Assembly: GCA_045534095.1 (NCBI GenBank)
Contig: JAZSJA010000027.1
Span: forward strand, 1 to 39,644
Reading direction: 5' to 3'
Source: UMGS1279 sp045534095
GTDB lineage: Bacteria; Bacillota; Clostridia; Oscillospirales; Acutalibacteraceae
Length of the DNA stretch: 39,644 bases
Of the stretch, positions 1 through 8,061 are shown piece by piece. How positions within the stretch are numbered: position 1 is the stretch's first letter; the number at the start of each line of letters is the position of its first letter. The notes under the pieces are model-generated. The model was not told where the DNA came from, did not search any database, and worked only from the letters and a program-made list of their open reading frames with translations. A program made the translations under genes and the position numbers.

Positions 1-833
1 CTGAAAAGCTTGCAAAGAACAAGGGCTACATCTCCACATATATGGACGGCGAAGCAATTTCCGTTGCAGTTGTAAATGAAAAGATTGAAAACGGCGAAGC
101 GGTTATCAGCGGTAGCTTCACAGCTGAAGAGGTACAGGAGCTTGCCAACAAGATAAACGGCGGTGCGTTACCCTTCAAGCTCGAAACAGCTTCCTTCAGC
201 ACAATCTCTCCCACACTCGGTACAGGCGCAAGAGACGCTATGGTCCTCGCAGGATTTATTGCAATCGTTTTAATCTTTGTGTTTATGACCGTTCTTTATC
301 GTCTCCCCGGTTTCGTTGCAGGTATCGCAATTATCGGACAGGCTATCGGCGCAATCGCTTGCGTTTCGGGCTATTTCCCCGATGTCCCGAGCTTCACCCT
401 GACATTGCCCGGTATCGCAGGTATGATCCTCTCTATCGGTATGGGTGTTGATGCTAACGTAATTGCTTCAGAGCGTATCCGCGAAGAGTTTGCAAAGGGC
501 AAAACAATCGACGGTGCTATCTCCGCAGGTTTTGACAACAGCTTTAACGCAGTTTTAGACGGTAACGTTACCGTGTTTATAGTTTCTGCAGTTATGATGG
601 GTGCATTCGGTACTACCGATACTTTAATGGGTAAAATCTTCTCCCCCATTATGCAGTTCTTTGGCTCTTCTGTAACCGGTTCTATCTATTCATTCGGTTA
701 CACACTCCTCATAGGTGTTATTTTCAATATGATTATGGGCGTTTACTTCTCACGTGCAATGCTTAGAAGTGTTTCCAGATTTAAGTTCTTGCGCAAGCCC
801 TGGTTGTACGGAGGTGCCAAAAATGCAAAATAA
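1..833 (+). CDS. secD: Protein translocase subunit SecD, C-terminal part (5' end outside window)
   Basis: SecD works with SecF in the membrane, using the proton gradient to pull exported proteins through SecYEG. The frame is open from base 3, so the gene enters from outside the window; the ATG at 42 is internal. Visible are the end of the P1 domain, then the transmembrane block. The SecD signature GMGVDANVIASERIREE is present, as is a second conserved segment, FDNSFNAVLDGN. About 20 residues between the last two helices (around GKIFSPIMQFFG) look longer than in most SecD proteins. The end overlaps secF by 11 bases, so the two are translationally coupled. Family assignment is secure; the N-terminal domain cannot be judged. 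Confidence 0.95.
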   Translation, partial: EKLAKNKGYISTYMDGEAISVAVVNEKIENGEAVISGSFTAEEVQELANKINGGALPFKLETASFSTISPTLGTGARDAMVLAGFIAIVLIFVFMTVLYRLPGFVAGIAIIGQAIGAIACVSGYFPDVPSFTLTLPGIAGMILSIGMGVDANVIASERIREEFAKGKTIDGAISAGFDNSFNAVLDGNVTVFIVSAVMMGAFGTTDTLMGKIFSPIMQFFGSSVTGSIYSFGYTLLIGVIFNMIMGVYFSRAMLRSVSRFKFLRKPWLYGGAKNAK

Positions 834-2217
834 TAACTTTAAAGTATTTGATTTCATCAAGGCACGTAAAATTTGGATTATTGTTTACGCAATTATTTTG
901 GTTGCCGCTATTGCAATGGTTGCCATTTTTGGTGTAAATCTTAGCATCGATTTCAAGGGCGGTACCGTATTAAATTACAGCTTTACCGGTGACATCGATT
1001 TAGAAAAAGCCGAAGCCGCCATTAACGAAGTTGTTAAGCAAGACGTTGCCGTTTCAGAAAACTCCAACTATGCTACTAATGAGAAATCTTTGGTTATCAC
1101 ATTACCTAAAGTTGAAAACAAGCTTAGCAGCACTGTTAAGGATGAGGTTTTAAAAACTCTTACTGCCAATTTAAAAGACAATGAGATAACCGCTTCTTCT
1201 GATTCTGACGCTACCGATAACACCCTTGTTTATAGCTTTAAAGGTAGCATCAAGGAAACCAAAACTATTCAAGAAAAGCTTGAAGAAGCACTTAAACTTA
1301 AAGGTGTTGCAGTAAACCAAGAGACTGATACACATTCTCTTTACGTTAAAGTTCCTACTGCAACCGAAAGCGAAGTTATTAAAACTCTCTTAGAGAAATA
1401 TAAAAACAACAAGCTTAATCTTGTTACTAACAGCGGTGCTGAAGATGGTGTTTATTTCACCTTTGCTACCGAGCCAAAAGACCTTGATAAGGTTAAAGAA
1501 GAACTTGAAAAGAAACTTGACGTTACAGGCATTACCCTTACTCCCGATACCACCAACAAGGTTCTCGGCGTGGTAATCCCCAGTGCTATTGAAAATTCTA
1601 TCACCTCAAAGCTTGTAAAAGCCTTCCCTGATAGTAATATTAAAAACATTGGTTCTAATACCGTTAGCGGTACCATCGCAAACAACTTCTTTGTTAAATG
1701 CTTAGTAGCAGTTTTACTTGCAGGTATTTTGGTTGTTCTTTACGTTGGTATTCGTTTCCGCAAAATCGGTGGTTTCTCAGCAGGTATGTTCGCACTTCTC
1801 GCACTTCTTCTTGACTGCTTCATCGCTTTTTCTGCAAGCGTTTTCTTCCGTTTGGAAATCGACTCCAACTTTATGTCGGTTATTCTTACAACCCTTGGTT
1901 ACTCTCTTAACGATACCATCGTTGTTTACGACCGTATTCGTGAAAATGCTAGACTCTACCCCGAAATGGAGCTTGGCGAACGTATAAACACAAGTATCAC
2001 TCAATCTCTTGGAAGAACTATTAAAACCACAGTTGCTACCTTCCTTGCAATTATCGCAATAGTTGTTGTTGCTGAGTTCTTTGGACTTTCAACACTCCGC
2101 AGCTTTGCAATTCCTATGTCTGTTGGTATTCTTTCAGGTTGTATTACTTCAGTATTTATTTCCAGTCCCCTTTGGTACTCTTGGAGAAAATTCGCAGATT
2201 CCAGAAAATCAAAATAA
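823..2217 (+). CDS. secF: Protein translocase subunit SecF with enlarged P1 region
   Basis: Partner of SecD in post-translocational protein export. The start is the ATG at 823, with GGAGGTG at 810-816 upstream, inside the secD end; an earlier in-frame start lies in secD. Product is 464 residues, against roughly 300 for typical SecF. TM1 (about 17-37) is followed by the family motif SIDFKGG. TM2-TM6 occupy about 290-455, with GYSLNDTIVVYDRIREN at 359-375. The extra length lies in the extracytoplasmic loop, residues 48-281, which reads as three tandem copies of one 70-80 residue unit. Each has an initial YSF/YFTF strand, a Lys/Glu-rich helix, a second strand and a second helix. A terminator follows directly. 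Confidence 0.95.
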   Translation: MQNNNFKVFDFIKARKIWIIVYAIILVAAIAMVAIFGVNLSIDFKGGTVLNYSFTGDIDLEKAEAAINEVVKQDVAVSENSNYATNEKSLVITLPKVENKLSSTVKDEVLKTLTANLKDNEITASSDSDATDNTLVYSFKGSIKETKTIQEKLEEALKLKGVAVNQETDTHSLYVKVPTATESEVIKTLLEKYKNNKLNLVTNSGAEDGVYFTFATEPKDLDKVKEELEKKLDVTGITLTPDTTNKVLGVVIPSAIENSITSKLVKAFPDSNIKNIGSNTVSGTIANNFFVKCLVAVLLAGILVVLYVGIRFRKIGGFSAGMFALLALLLDCFIAFSASVFFRLEIDSNFMSVILTTLGYSLNDTIVVYDRIRENARLYPEMELGERINTSITQSLGRTIKTTVATFLAIIAIVVVAEFFGLSTLRSFAIPMSVGILSGCITSVFISSPLWYSWRKFADSRKSK

Positions 2218-2236
2218 TAAATACTTTTTTAAACAT

Positions 2237-2271
2237 AAAAAACCTACGACCATTAAAGCCGTAGGTTTTTT
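2237..2271. terminator. Bidirectional rho-independent terminator
   Basis: The arms AAAAAACCTACG... and CGTAGGTTTTTT pair around a short loop and give T-runs on both strands. It sits between secF (+) and the end of the fol operon (-), so it can serve both convergent units. Confidence 0.88.
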
Positions 2272-2285
2272 GTATGTTTATTTAA

Positions 2286-2804
2286 TTATAAACTAACAAA
2301 AAGCTTTGTTTTGTAAATTCTTGAATAAATAAAAAAGGTTATAATTCCAACACCGATTCCCGCTATAACTCCCGCAATTAAGAGAAAAGGTAAATAATAC
2401 CACACTCCCTGCCCCACAGTAATGGTGGCAACAATTAACTGTGTAGCATTATGAACAACTGCCCCCAAAGTACTTATACCAATAAATCCAAATTTTTTAA
2501 ATCTATAAAACAAAGTCATTAAAGCCATACTCGAAACACCTGCCGTAAGAGAAAAAAGCAAGGAAAAAGGCGTTCCGAACAGTAGTGTAGAGAGTAATAT
2601 TCTAACTAAATTAACCACGAAGGCGACTTTGCATTTCTCGCTAAAGAGTAACAGTAAAAACACACCGTTGGCAAAACCCAATTTGACACCCGGAGCGATA
2701 AAATTAAGCGGCACCAAATATTCAACATAGCCAAATAAAAGTGCCGTTGCAGTAAAAAAACCATATAAAGAAACTTTTTGTGCGTTTAACGTTTTCATAA
2801 TCAT
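2286..2804 (-). CDS. Gx transporter family membrane protein (Hpre_diP_synt_I family)
   Basis: A 172-residue integral membrane protein with about five hydrophobic segments. It resembles the small ECF-transporter-S-like family historically annotated as heptaprenyl diphosphate synthase component I and now usually called Gx transporter. The matching parts are PGVKLGFANGVFLLLL near residue 40, the central FGTPFSLLFSLTAG and the C-terminal GVIAGIGVGII. Its ATG overlaps the stop of the NusG_II gene as ATGA, indicating coupling. In other genomes this pair commonly sits beside an ApbE-type flavin transferase or Rnf-type redox genes; no ApbE is present here. The substrate is unknown. It is the last gene of the operon. 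Confidence 0.75.
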   Translation of the reverse strand: MIMKTLNAQKVSLYGFFTATALLFGYVEYLVPLNFIAPGVKLGFANGVFLLLLFSEKCKVAFVVNLVRILLSTLLFGTPFSLLFSLTAGVSSMALMTLFYRFKKFGFIGISTLGAVVHNATQLIVATITVGQGVWYYLPFLLIAGVIAGIGVGIITFFIYSRIYKTKLFVSL

Positions 2805-3139
2805 TTAATCTCAACAATCAATTTATGTGGCAAACAAACAATACTTTGACCAATTTTGCTAATGGCACTATGCTTTACGCAAATACCATCGCGACAATCG
2901 GCGTTTTTTACAAAGCATTCATTATTTTCAACAACAACAGTGTTAAATCCGTGGTCGGTTTCAATTTGTTTAGTTTGATTGGTATCAAGGTCTAATTCGC
3001 AAATAATCTCATTATTTACGGTAACAACAGCCTTTCTACCCTCATCAGAAAAAACATAAAAAAACATAGTCGCAATACTAATCAAAACCACCAATACGAT
3101 TAAACAAAGGTCTGCCGACGTTATAAGTTTATGCTTCAT
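2801..3139 (-). CDS. NusG domain II-containing protein, membrane anchored
   Basis: 112 residues. An N-terminal transmembrane helix (about 10-30) anchors an extracytoplasmic domain of the NusG_II family (PF07009 type). Typical features are VTVNNEIICELDL and the cysteine-bearing end NADCRDGICVKHSAISKIG followed by QSIVCLPHKLIVEI. It is not a transcription factor; only the beta domain resembles NusG domain II. Its start lies inside the end of folK (11-base overlap) and its stop overlaps the Gx transporter start, so all three are co-translated. Function is unknown; the family partners with the Gx transporter and with flavinylation or redox loci. Confidence 0.8.
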   Translation of the reverse strand: MKHKLITSADLCLIVLVVLISIATMFFYVFSDEGRKAVVTVNNEIICELDLDTNQTKQIETDHGFNTVVVENNECFVKNADCRDGICVKHSAISKIGQSIVCLPHKLIVEIK

Positions 3140-3593
3140 AAAGCCACACCCTACCTTGTTCCAATGCAGTTAAAGCATCTGCGTACCTTTTATCGTCACA
3201 AAGCTCACAAAGGGGTTTTAAAACAAACTCACGTTCTGTAATAAACGGATGGGGTAAAACAAGCTCCTCAGAATTTAAAATAACGTCATCATAAATAAGT
3301 AAATCTAAATCTAAAATTCTGGGACCGTTTTTAATTTCACGAACCCTACCCATCGCCGCTTCAATTCCCAAAAGGCCACCAAGTAATGCGTTTGGAGATA
3401 GTTTAGTGATAATTTTTATAACTCCGTTTAAAAAATTAGCCTGCTCTTTAAGACCCCAAGGCTCGGTTTCATAGATATTCGAAACCTTTTCTACGGTGGT
3501 ATTTGGCAACAATTTTAAAGCCTCGATGGCATTTTGGATATTTAAAAGCCTATCACCCATATTTGTACCAACGCCAATAAAAGCAACAGACAT
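3129..3593 (-). CDS. folK: 2-amino-4-hydroxy-6-hydroxymethyldihydropteridine diphosphokinase
   Basis: Transfers pyrophosphate from ATP to hydroxymethyl-dihydropterin, the step before dihydropteroate synthase. The 154 residues are normal length. HPPK motifs are clear: FIGVGTNMGDR at the N-terminus, YETEPWG near residue 44 and the metal/ATP signature GPRILDLDLLIY near residue 91. The ribosome binding site GAGG lies in the last codons of folB, so translation is coupled. It sits between folB and the NusG_II gene. Confidence 0.95.
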   Translation of the reverse strand: MSVAFIGVGTNMGDRLLNIQNAIEALKLLPNTTVEKVSNIYETEPWGLKEQANFLNGVIKIITKLSPNALLGGLLGIEAAMGRVREIKNGPRILDLDLLIYDDVILNSEELVLPHPFITEREFVLKPLCELCDDKRYADALTALEQGRVWLYEA

Positions 3594-3598
3594 AAATT

Positions 3599-3958
3599 TT
3601 ACCTCGTTTTTGTTATTTTAACGGCTACGTAATCAAAAATTGCCGACATGGGAGCATTAGGCTTTTTGAGCACAATATCAACCTTAACAAGCTTCTCAAA
3701 CTGCTCTAATAAAGCGGATGCCACAACCTCTGCGGCACGCTCAATTAGTTTATAAGGTTTAGTTGTCATAGCGGCGTTTATAACCTTACGTGCAGCGGCA
3801 TAATTGATGGTGTCATCTAAATCATCGCTCTGTCTTGCACTCAGTAAATCGGCATACATTGTAACGTCAAGTTCAAACTCCTGACCGTTTTCAGTTTCCT
3901 CAGGATTCACACCGTGATACGCAAAAATTTTAAGTCCTTTAATATATATTTCGTCCAT
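3599..3958 (-). CDS. folB: Dihydroneopterin aldolase
   Basis: Converts dihydroneopterin to 6-hydroxymethyl-dihydropterin and glycolaldehyde. The 119 residues carry the family pattern: an N-terminal IKGLKIFAYHGVNPEE with the catalytic-region glutamate, NGQEFELDV, a central DDTINYAAARKVI, and a C-terminal VDIVLKKPNAP containing the conserved lysine. It lies three bases downstream of the membrane-protein gene and directly upstream of folK, matching its place in the pathway. Confidence 0.95.
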   Translation of the reverse strand: MDEIYIKGLKIFAYHGVNPEETENGQEFELDVTMYADLLSARQSDDLDDTINYAAARKVINAAMTTKPYKLIERAAEVVASALLEQFEKLVKVDIVLKKPNAPMSAIFDYVAVKITKTR

Positions 3959-3961
3959 AGA

Positions 3962-4609
3962 TTATTCCTTCTTACTTTCCAAAGCTCCAGTAAGGGATCC
4001 TAAAATCAGGGCATATCCCACAAAAATTAAAATATCCCACACAAGTCCGGCCTTGAAAATATTAAAATATATCTCGGTAAAGCTTTGTGCCTCTGCCATA
4101 CCAAAAGAGACTAAATCATAAACTTTTGTACACCAGGCAATGACCAAAGCTAAAATAGAAATGCCACCAACTATTTGAGTGGCTTTTTTCATTTTATTTT
4201 TCAAAACGTGGAAAACCAAAAGAATTGCTGAAATAACAAGTGGAACAAAAGCAAAAAACTCTAAAATAGCAATACCTTCGGATTTAAGGAGTGACTCTAT
4301 CGATTCGCCCGTCTGATCCATAAATTTTATAATATCTAACAGGTAGATGATGCCTGACACAAATCTCAGTATTGCCGCAATGCAAAAAACAACTACAGAA
4401 GCATATCCAAGCTTGATTGCAACAGGCTTTTCAAATAGGGCACAAAAAGCGAAAATTCCCAATAATAAACCACAGGGAATCATATTATCGAGGACTTCGT
4501 TAAAAAGGCCTATTCCCCTTAATTTGAAACATCCAAAAAGAACCCAAAGGTCAAGTGCAATTAGAATACTTGCACCACAAAGTCCGGTGTTTTTAGAGAG
4601 TTTAGACAT
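3962..4609 (-). CDS. Hypothetical six-helix membrane protein inside the folate operon
   Basis: 215 residues with about six hydrophobic segments (near 12-30, 42-58, 64-90, 115-137, 147-166 and 188-208) separated by short loops. I recognise no family. Its ATG shares a base with the folP stop (TAATG), and folB follows after two bases, so it is made with the folate enzymes. Position suggests a membrane function tied to pterin or p-aminobenzoate handling, but the sequence shows no transporter signature and this remains inference. It could equally be an unrelated passenger. Confidence 0.7.
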   Translation of the reverse strand: MSKLSKNTGLCGASILIALDLWVLFGCFKLRGIGLFNEVLDNMIPCGLLLGIFAFCALFEKPVAIKLGYASVVVFCIAAILRFVSGIIYLLDIIKFMDQTGESIESLLKSEGIAILEFFAFVPLVISAILLVFHVLKNKMKKATQIVGGISILALVIAWCTKVYDLVSFGMAEAQSFTEIYFNIFKAGLVWDILIFVGYALILGSLTGALESKKE

Positions 4610-5448
4610 TATAGTTCTTCCTTTCTATCAATTAGTAAATCTGTAACTCGGGCAGACTGAACGGCTGCAGAAACATTATGAACCCTTAAAATATCAGCAC
4701 CACCCATAATACCAACTGTATTGATGGCTAAGGTGCCAAAATCCCGTTCCTTAAAGGGAAGAGTCTCATTACCTAAAGCGTAACCAATAACCCTTTTACG
4801 TGATGCACCAAGCAAATATGCAGTGCCATCAATTTTAACTCTATCAGTCTCAGCAATTAGAGTTAAATTTTGTTCCATGGTTTTTCCAAAACCAATACCT
4901 GGGTCAAGACAAATGTTACAGCCATTTACCCCAAGTGAAAGGGCTGTATTAAGCATATCTAAAAGTCTATTGTGAACACACTTACTTATATCGTCGGCTG
5001 TCTCTTCAGAAGAATGCATAAGCACCCAACCGGCACCGTATTTTTTAACAACACGTGCCATATCAGGGTTAACCTTACCGCTAACGTCATTGATGATATG
5101 GCAACCCAGTTCAAGGGCTTTTTGAGCTACTTCGGGATAAAAGGTATCAACCGATACCGGAAGCTTAGTGTCCTTTAAAATCAAAGGCAAAACTTCTTTA
5201 AGCCTATTCCATTCCTCTTCAGCGGTAATAACGACAGAACCCGGGCGGGTAGATTGACCGCCGATATCCAAAATATCTGCACCCTGTTTTTTAAACTCCA
5301 AGGCAGTTTTTACTGCATTCTCGGGTGAAAAATTATCTCCACCATCCGAAAAGGAGTCGGGCGTTACGTTAATAATGCCCATAATATAGGTTCGGCTTCC
5401 GAGAGGGAGTGAACCATCTCGGAAGCGAAATACTGTTTTATTATTCAT
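4609..5448 (-). CDS. folP: Dihydropteroate synthase
   Basis: Condenses hydroxymethyl-dihydropterin pyrophosphate with p-aminobenzoate; this enzyme is the sulfonamide target. The 279 residues show the TIM-barrel signatures: IMGIINVTPDSFSDGG near residue 23, DILDIGGQSTRPG near 60, PVSVDTFYPEVA near 98, NDVSG near 121, and a C-terminal LRVHNV. The start has only a weak ribosome binding site, because folE ends one base upstream, so re-initiation after folE is likely. Confidence 0.96.
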   Translation of the reverse strand: MNNKTVFRFRDGSLPLGSRTYIMGIINVTPDSFSDGGDNFSPENAVKTALEFKKQGADILDIGGQSTRPGSVVITAEEEWNRLKEVLPLILKDTKLPVSVDTFYPEVAQKALELGCHIINDVSGKVNPDMARVVKKYGAGWVLMHSSEETADDISKCVHNRLLDMLNTALSLGVNGCNICLDPGIGFGKTMEQNLTLIAETDRVKIDGTAYLLGASRKRVIGYALGNETLPFKERDFGTLAINTVGIMGGADILRVHNVSAAVQSARVTDLLIDRKEEL

Positions 5449-5449
5449 A

Positions 5450-6004
5450 TTATTTTTCTAAATGCTTTAGCGCCTCTGCTCTTGTGCGACTATCAGAACG
5501 CATAATTCCTCTAAGGGCGGAGGTACAGGTTACTGCACCTGAAGCACGAACACCACGCATTGTCATACAAAGATGCTCAGCCTCAATAACAACTGCAACA
5601 CCAAGTGCATTAAGCTCATTTTCCAAAAAATCAGCAACGTTTGCAGTAAGCCTCTCCTGAAGTTGAGGCCTACGTGCATAAACGTTTACTATGCGTGCCA
5701 ATTTTGAAAGTCCTATAACAATTCCATCACGTGGAATATAAGCGATATGAGCCTTACCAACAAAGGGCAAAAGATGATGCTCGCACATAGAATAAAGAGG
5801 GATATCACGAACCACTACCATCTCATCATTACCGGTTGAAAAGGTTTTTATGTGCTTTTTAGGGTCCTCTGTAAGACCGCTGAAAACCTCTGCATACATA
5901 CGAGCAACACGCTCGGGAGTTTCCACAAGACCCTCACGTTCGGGATCCTCACCAATAGCAATAAGGATTTCCTTTACTGCATTTTCAATTCTTTTTAAAT
6001 CCAA
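5450..6004 (-). CDS. folE: GTP cyclohydrolase I
   Basis: First committed step of tetrahydrofolate synthesis, GTP to 7,8-dihydroneopterin triphosphate. The 184 residues contain the zinc-site segment YSMCEHHLLPF (Cys and His ligands), VIGLSKLARIV, RPQLQERLT and AEHLCMTMRGVRASG, with the second zinc cysteine in HLC. It starts two bases after glyS ends, so it is expressed from the glyS promoter or through read-through. Confidence 0.97.
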   Translation of the reverse strand: MDLKRIENAVKEILIAIGEDPEREGLVETPERVARMYAEVFSGLTEDPKKHIKTFSTGNDEMVVVRDIPLYSMCEHHLLPFVGKAHIAYIPRDGIVIGLSKLARIVNVYARRPQLQERLTANVADFLENELNALGVAVVIEAEHLCMTMRGVRASGAVTCTSALRGIMRSDSRTRAEALKHLEK

Positions 6005-6006
6005 GA

Positions 6007-7380
6007 TTAAAACTCCATTTTTGATTTAATATAAGCAGGAAGGTCAGTAATAGCAATACGCTCCTGCTGCATAGTATCACGATCGCGAACTGTTACACAG
6101 CCATCATTTTCGCTTTCAAAATCGTAAGTGATACAGAAAGGAGTACCAATCTCATCCTCACGACGATAACGCTTACCAATAGAGCCTGCATCATCAAAAT
6201 CAATCATATAATCCTTAGCGAGCATATGATAAACTTCCATAGCCTTTTCTGAAAGTTTTTTGCTTAAAGGAAGAACTGCAGCCTTAAAGGGTGCAAGTGC
6301 GGGATGTAAGCGAAGAACGGTACGTGTATCGCCCTTATCATCAGTTTCCTCATCATAAGCATCACAAAGAAATGCTAAAAGAACACGATCAGCACCAAGA
6401 GAGGGTTCAATAACGTAAGGCACGTACTTCTCCCCTGTTTCTTGATCAAAATACTCTAAGCTCTTGGTAGACTCTTTCATATGAGCATTAAGGTCAAAAT
6501 CGGTACGGTCAGCAATACCCCAAAGCTCGCCCCAACCAAATGGGAATAAAAACTCAAAGTCGGTAGTTGCGTTAGAATAGTGAGAAAGTTCCTCTTGCTC
6601 ATGGTCACGAAGGCGGAGATTTTCCTCTTTCATACCAAGGCTAAGCAACCAATTTTTACAGGTTTCTTTCCAATAAGCAAACCATTCTAAATCGGTACCG
6701 GGTTTGCAGAAAAATTCAAGCTCCATCTGCTCAAACTCACGGGTACGGAAAATAAAGTTGCCTGGAGTAATTTCATTACGGAAGGACTTACCAACCTGAC
6801 AAACACCAAAGGGAAGCTTGCGACGGGTGGTACGCTGAATATTTGCAAAGTTTACAAAAATACCTTGTGCGGTTTCAGGGCGAAGGAAAATTTCATTCTT
6901 AGCATCCTCTGTAACACCTTGGAAGGTTTTAAACATAAGGTTAAATTTGCGGATATCGGTGAAATTGCAAGAACCACAATCGGGGCAAACAATGTTGTTA
7001 TCTTTAATATAATCAGACATCTGCTCAAAGCTCCAACCTGCGGGATTAACACCGGTATCCTCAATGAGTTTGTCTGCACGATGACGAGTTTTGCAATCTT
7101 TACAATCCATAAGAGGATCAGAGAAGCCACCTACGTGACCTGAAGCAACCCACACCTGAGGATTCATAAGAATAGCACTATCTAAACCAACATTATATTG
7201 ATTTTCTTGAACGAATTTTTTCCACCAAGCTTTTTTTACGTTGTTTTTAAGCTCAACACCAAGTGGACCGTAATCCCAAGTGTTAGAGAGGCCGCCATAA
7301 ATCTCGGAGCCTGCATAAACAAAGCCTCTGCCCTTTGCAAGGGCAACAATGGTTTCCATACTTTTTTCTGCGTTTTTCAT
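6007..7380 (-). CDS. glyS: Glycyl-tRNA synthetase, single-chain class II (eukaryal/archaeal type)
   Basis: Charges tRNA-Gly. The start at 7380 is chosen over an upstream in-frame start at 7434 because GGAGGA lies at the right distance before the ATG at 7380 and the upstream codons fall in the leader hairpin. That gives 457 residues. Motifs: YGPLGVELKNN near the N-terminus, class II motif 2 RNEITPGNFIFRTREFEQME, and motif 3 EPSLGADRVLLAFL. A zinc-ribbon-like segment with paired cysteines (CKDC and CPDCGSC) lies in the insertion domain. It is the promoter-proximal gene of the fol operon. Confidence 0.96.
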   Translation of the reverse strand: MKNAEKSMETIVALAKGRGFVYAGSEIYGGLSNTWDYGPLGVELKNNVKKAWWKKFVQENQYNVGLDSAILMNPQVWVASGHVGGFSDPLMDCKDCKTRHRADKLIEDTGVNPAGWSFEQMSDYIKDNNIVCPDCGSCNFTDIRKFNLMFKTFQGVTEDAKNEIFLRPETAQGIFVNFANIQRTTRRKLPFGVCQVGKSFRNEITPGNFIFRTREFEQMELEFFCKPGTDLEWFAYWKETCKNWLLSLGMKEENLRLRDHEQEELSHYSNATTDFEFLFPFGWGELWGIADRTDFDLNAHMKESTKSLEYFDQETGEKYVPYVIEPSLGADRVLLAFLCDAYDEETDDKGDTRTVLRLHPALAPFKAAVLPLSKKLSEKAMEVYHMLAKDYMIDFDDAGSIGKRYRREDEIGTPFCITYDFESENDGCVTVRDRDTMQQERIAITDLPAYIKSKMEF

Positions 7381-7398
7381 AATTTTTTCCTCCAATTT

Positions 7399-7438
7399 GA
7401 TTTTGGAATATCGAACCGGTTTGTCCGATTCCAAAATC
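7399..7438 (-). other. Leader hairpin in front of glyS
   Basis: Perfect 11-base arms GATTTTGGAAT (7399-7409) and ATTCCAAAATC (7428-7438) lie in the short glyS leader, ending a few bases before the ribosome binding site. No T-run follows, so it is not a terminator. No T-box motif of the GGGTGG-ACCGCG type is present. Confidence 0.6.
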
Positions 7439-7455
7439 GAATTATATACTAAAAT

Positions 7456-7484
7456 ATTTTATCACAATTAAATAAAAGTGTCAA
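7456..7484 (-). promoter_or_regulatory. Sigma-A promoter of glyS-fol operon
   Basis: On the minus strand, TTGACA (7479-7484) and TAAAAT (7456-7461) are separated by 17 bases. It stands about 75 bases upstream of the glyS start. Confidence 0.8.
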
Positions 7485-7584
7485 GCACTACGCAGTTAAT
7501 AGTTACCTATTTATGGCGGAATTGAAGATTTTTTTGTATAAAGCAAAAAAAGAAAAAAATAAACTAAAAAAATCAAAAAAACAC

Positions 7585-7612
7585 TTGACAAATTCTCTTT
7601 TAATGGTATAAT
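7585..7612 (+). promoter_or_regulatory. Consensus sigma-A promoter of tRNA-His/tRNA-Gln
   Basis: TTGACA at 7585-7590 and TATAAT at 7607-7612, 16 bases apart, both perfect consensus. It lies about 28 bases before the tRNA-His 5' end. Confidence 0.9.
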
Positions 7613-7639
7613 AGATTTTGTGCTTGAAGCAAATTATTT

Positions 7640-7717
7640 GGTGGATATAGCTCAGTTGGTTAGAGTGCCAGGTTGTGGCCCTGGAGGTCGTCGGTTCGAA
7701 CCCGATTATCCACCCCA
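7640..7717 (+). tRNA. tRNA-His (anticodon GTG)
   Basis: Full cloverleaf. The acceptor GTGGATA pairs with TATCCAC; the extra 5' G (G-1, position 7640) pairs with discriminator C; CCA is encoded at 7715-7717. The anticodon stem CCAGG/CCTGG has loop TTGTGGC, giving GTG. G-1 and C73 are the histidine identity pair. Confidence 0.97.
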
Positions 7718-7734
7718 CTTAAAAAGCTTAATAT

Positions 7735-7809
7735 TGGGGTGTCGTCAAGCGGTAAGACACAGCACTTTGACTGCTGCATTCGTAGGTTCGAATCCTGCCA
7801 CCCCAGCCA
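7735..7809 (+). tRNA. tRNA-Gln (anticodon TTG)
   Basis: The acceptor TGGGGTG pairs with CACCCCA, with G73 and encoded CCA (7807-7809). The anticodon stem CAGCA/TGCTG has loop CTTTGAC, giving TTG. It is co-transcribed with tRNA-His, 17 bases downstream. Confidence 0.97.
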
Positions 7810-7847
7810 AAAAACAAGTTTCGTCATTAGGCGAAGCTTGTTTTTTT
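7808..7847 (+). terminator. Terminator of the tRNA pair
   Basis: AAAACAAG-TTCG pairs with CGAA-GCTTGTTTT and is followed by a run of T, immediately after the tRNA-Gln CCA end. Confidence 0.88.
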
Positions 7848-8061
7848 ATTGTTTAATTTCCATTTTATTCATTTTTGTGTTATAATATTTCAAAGGGAAT
7901 ATCCTCTTTAGAAACATTCTTGATTAAAAAAATCATTTCACATAAATAATCATTAAATGCACATCCAATTTTTTTAAAAACTAAAATAATATTAAACCGT
8001 CCCACCCAAAAAGGTACTTAATGTATGAAAGGATCCTAATTCAAAACAAGAGGTGAAATAA

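Noticed and set aside
7381..7455. glyS leader considered as a T-box riboswitch
   Set aside because: Leader is too short, with no specifier stem and no GGGTGG/ACCGCG-type antiterminator element.
7503..7885. Open reading frames across the two tRNA genes on both strands
   Set aside because: They are shadows of structured tRNA genes, with no protein similarity.
7881..7886. TATAAT upstream of the ECF sigma gene as its promoter
   Set aside because: No acceptable -35 hexamer at 16-18 bases and far from the start codon; kept only as a remark.
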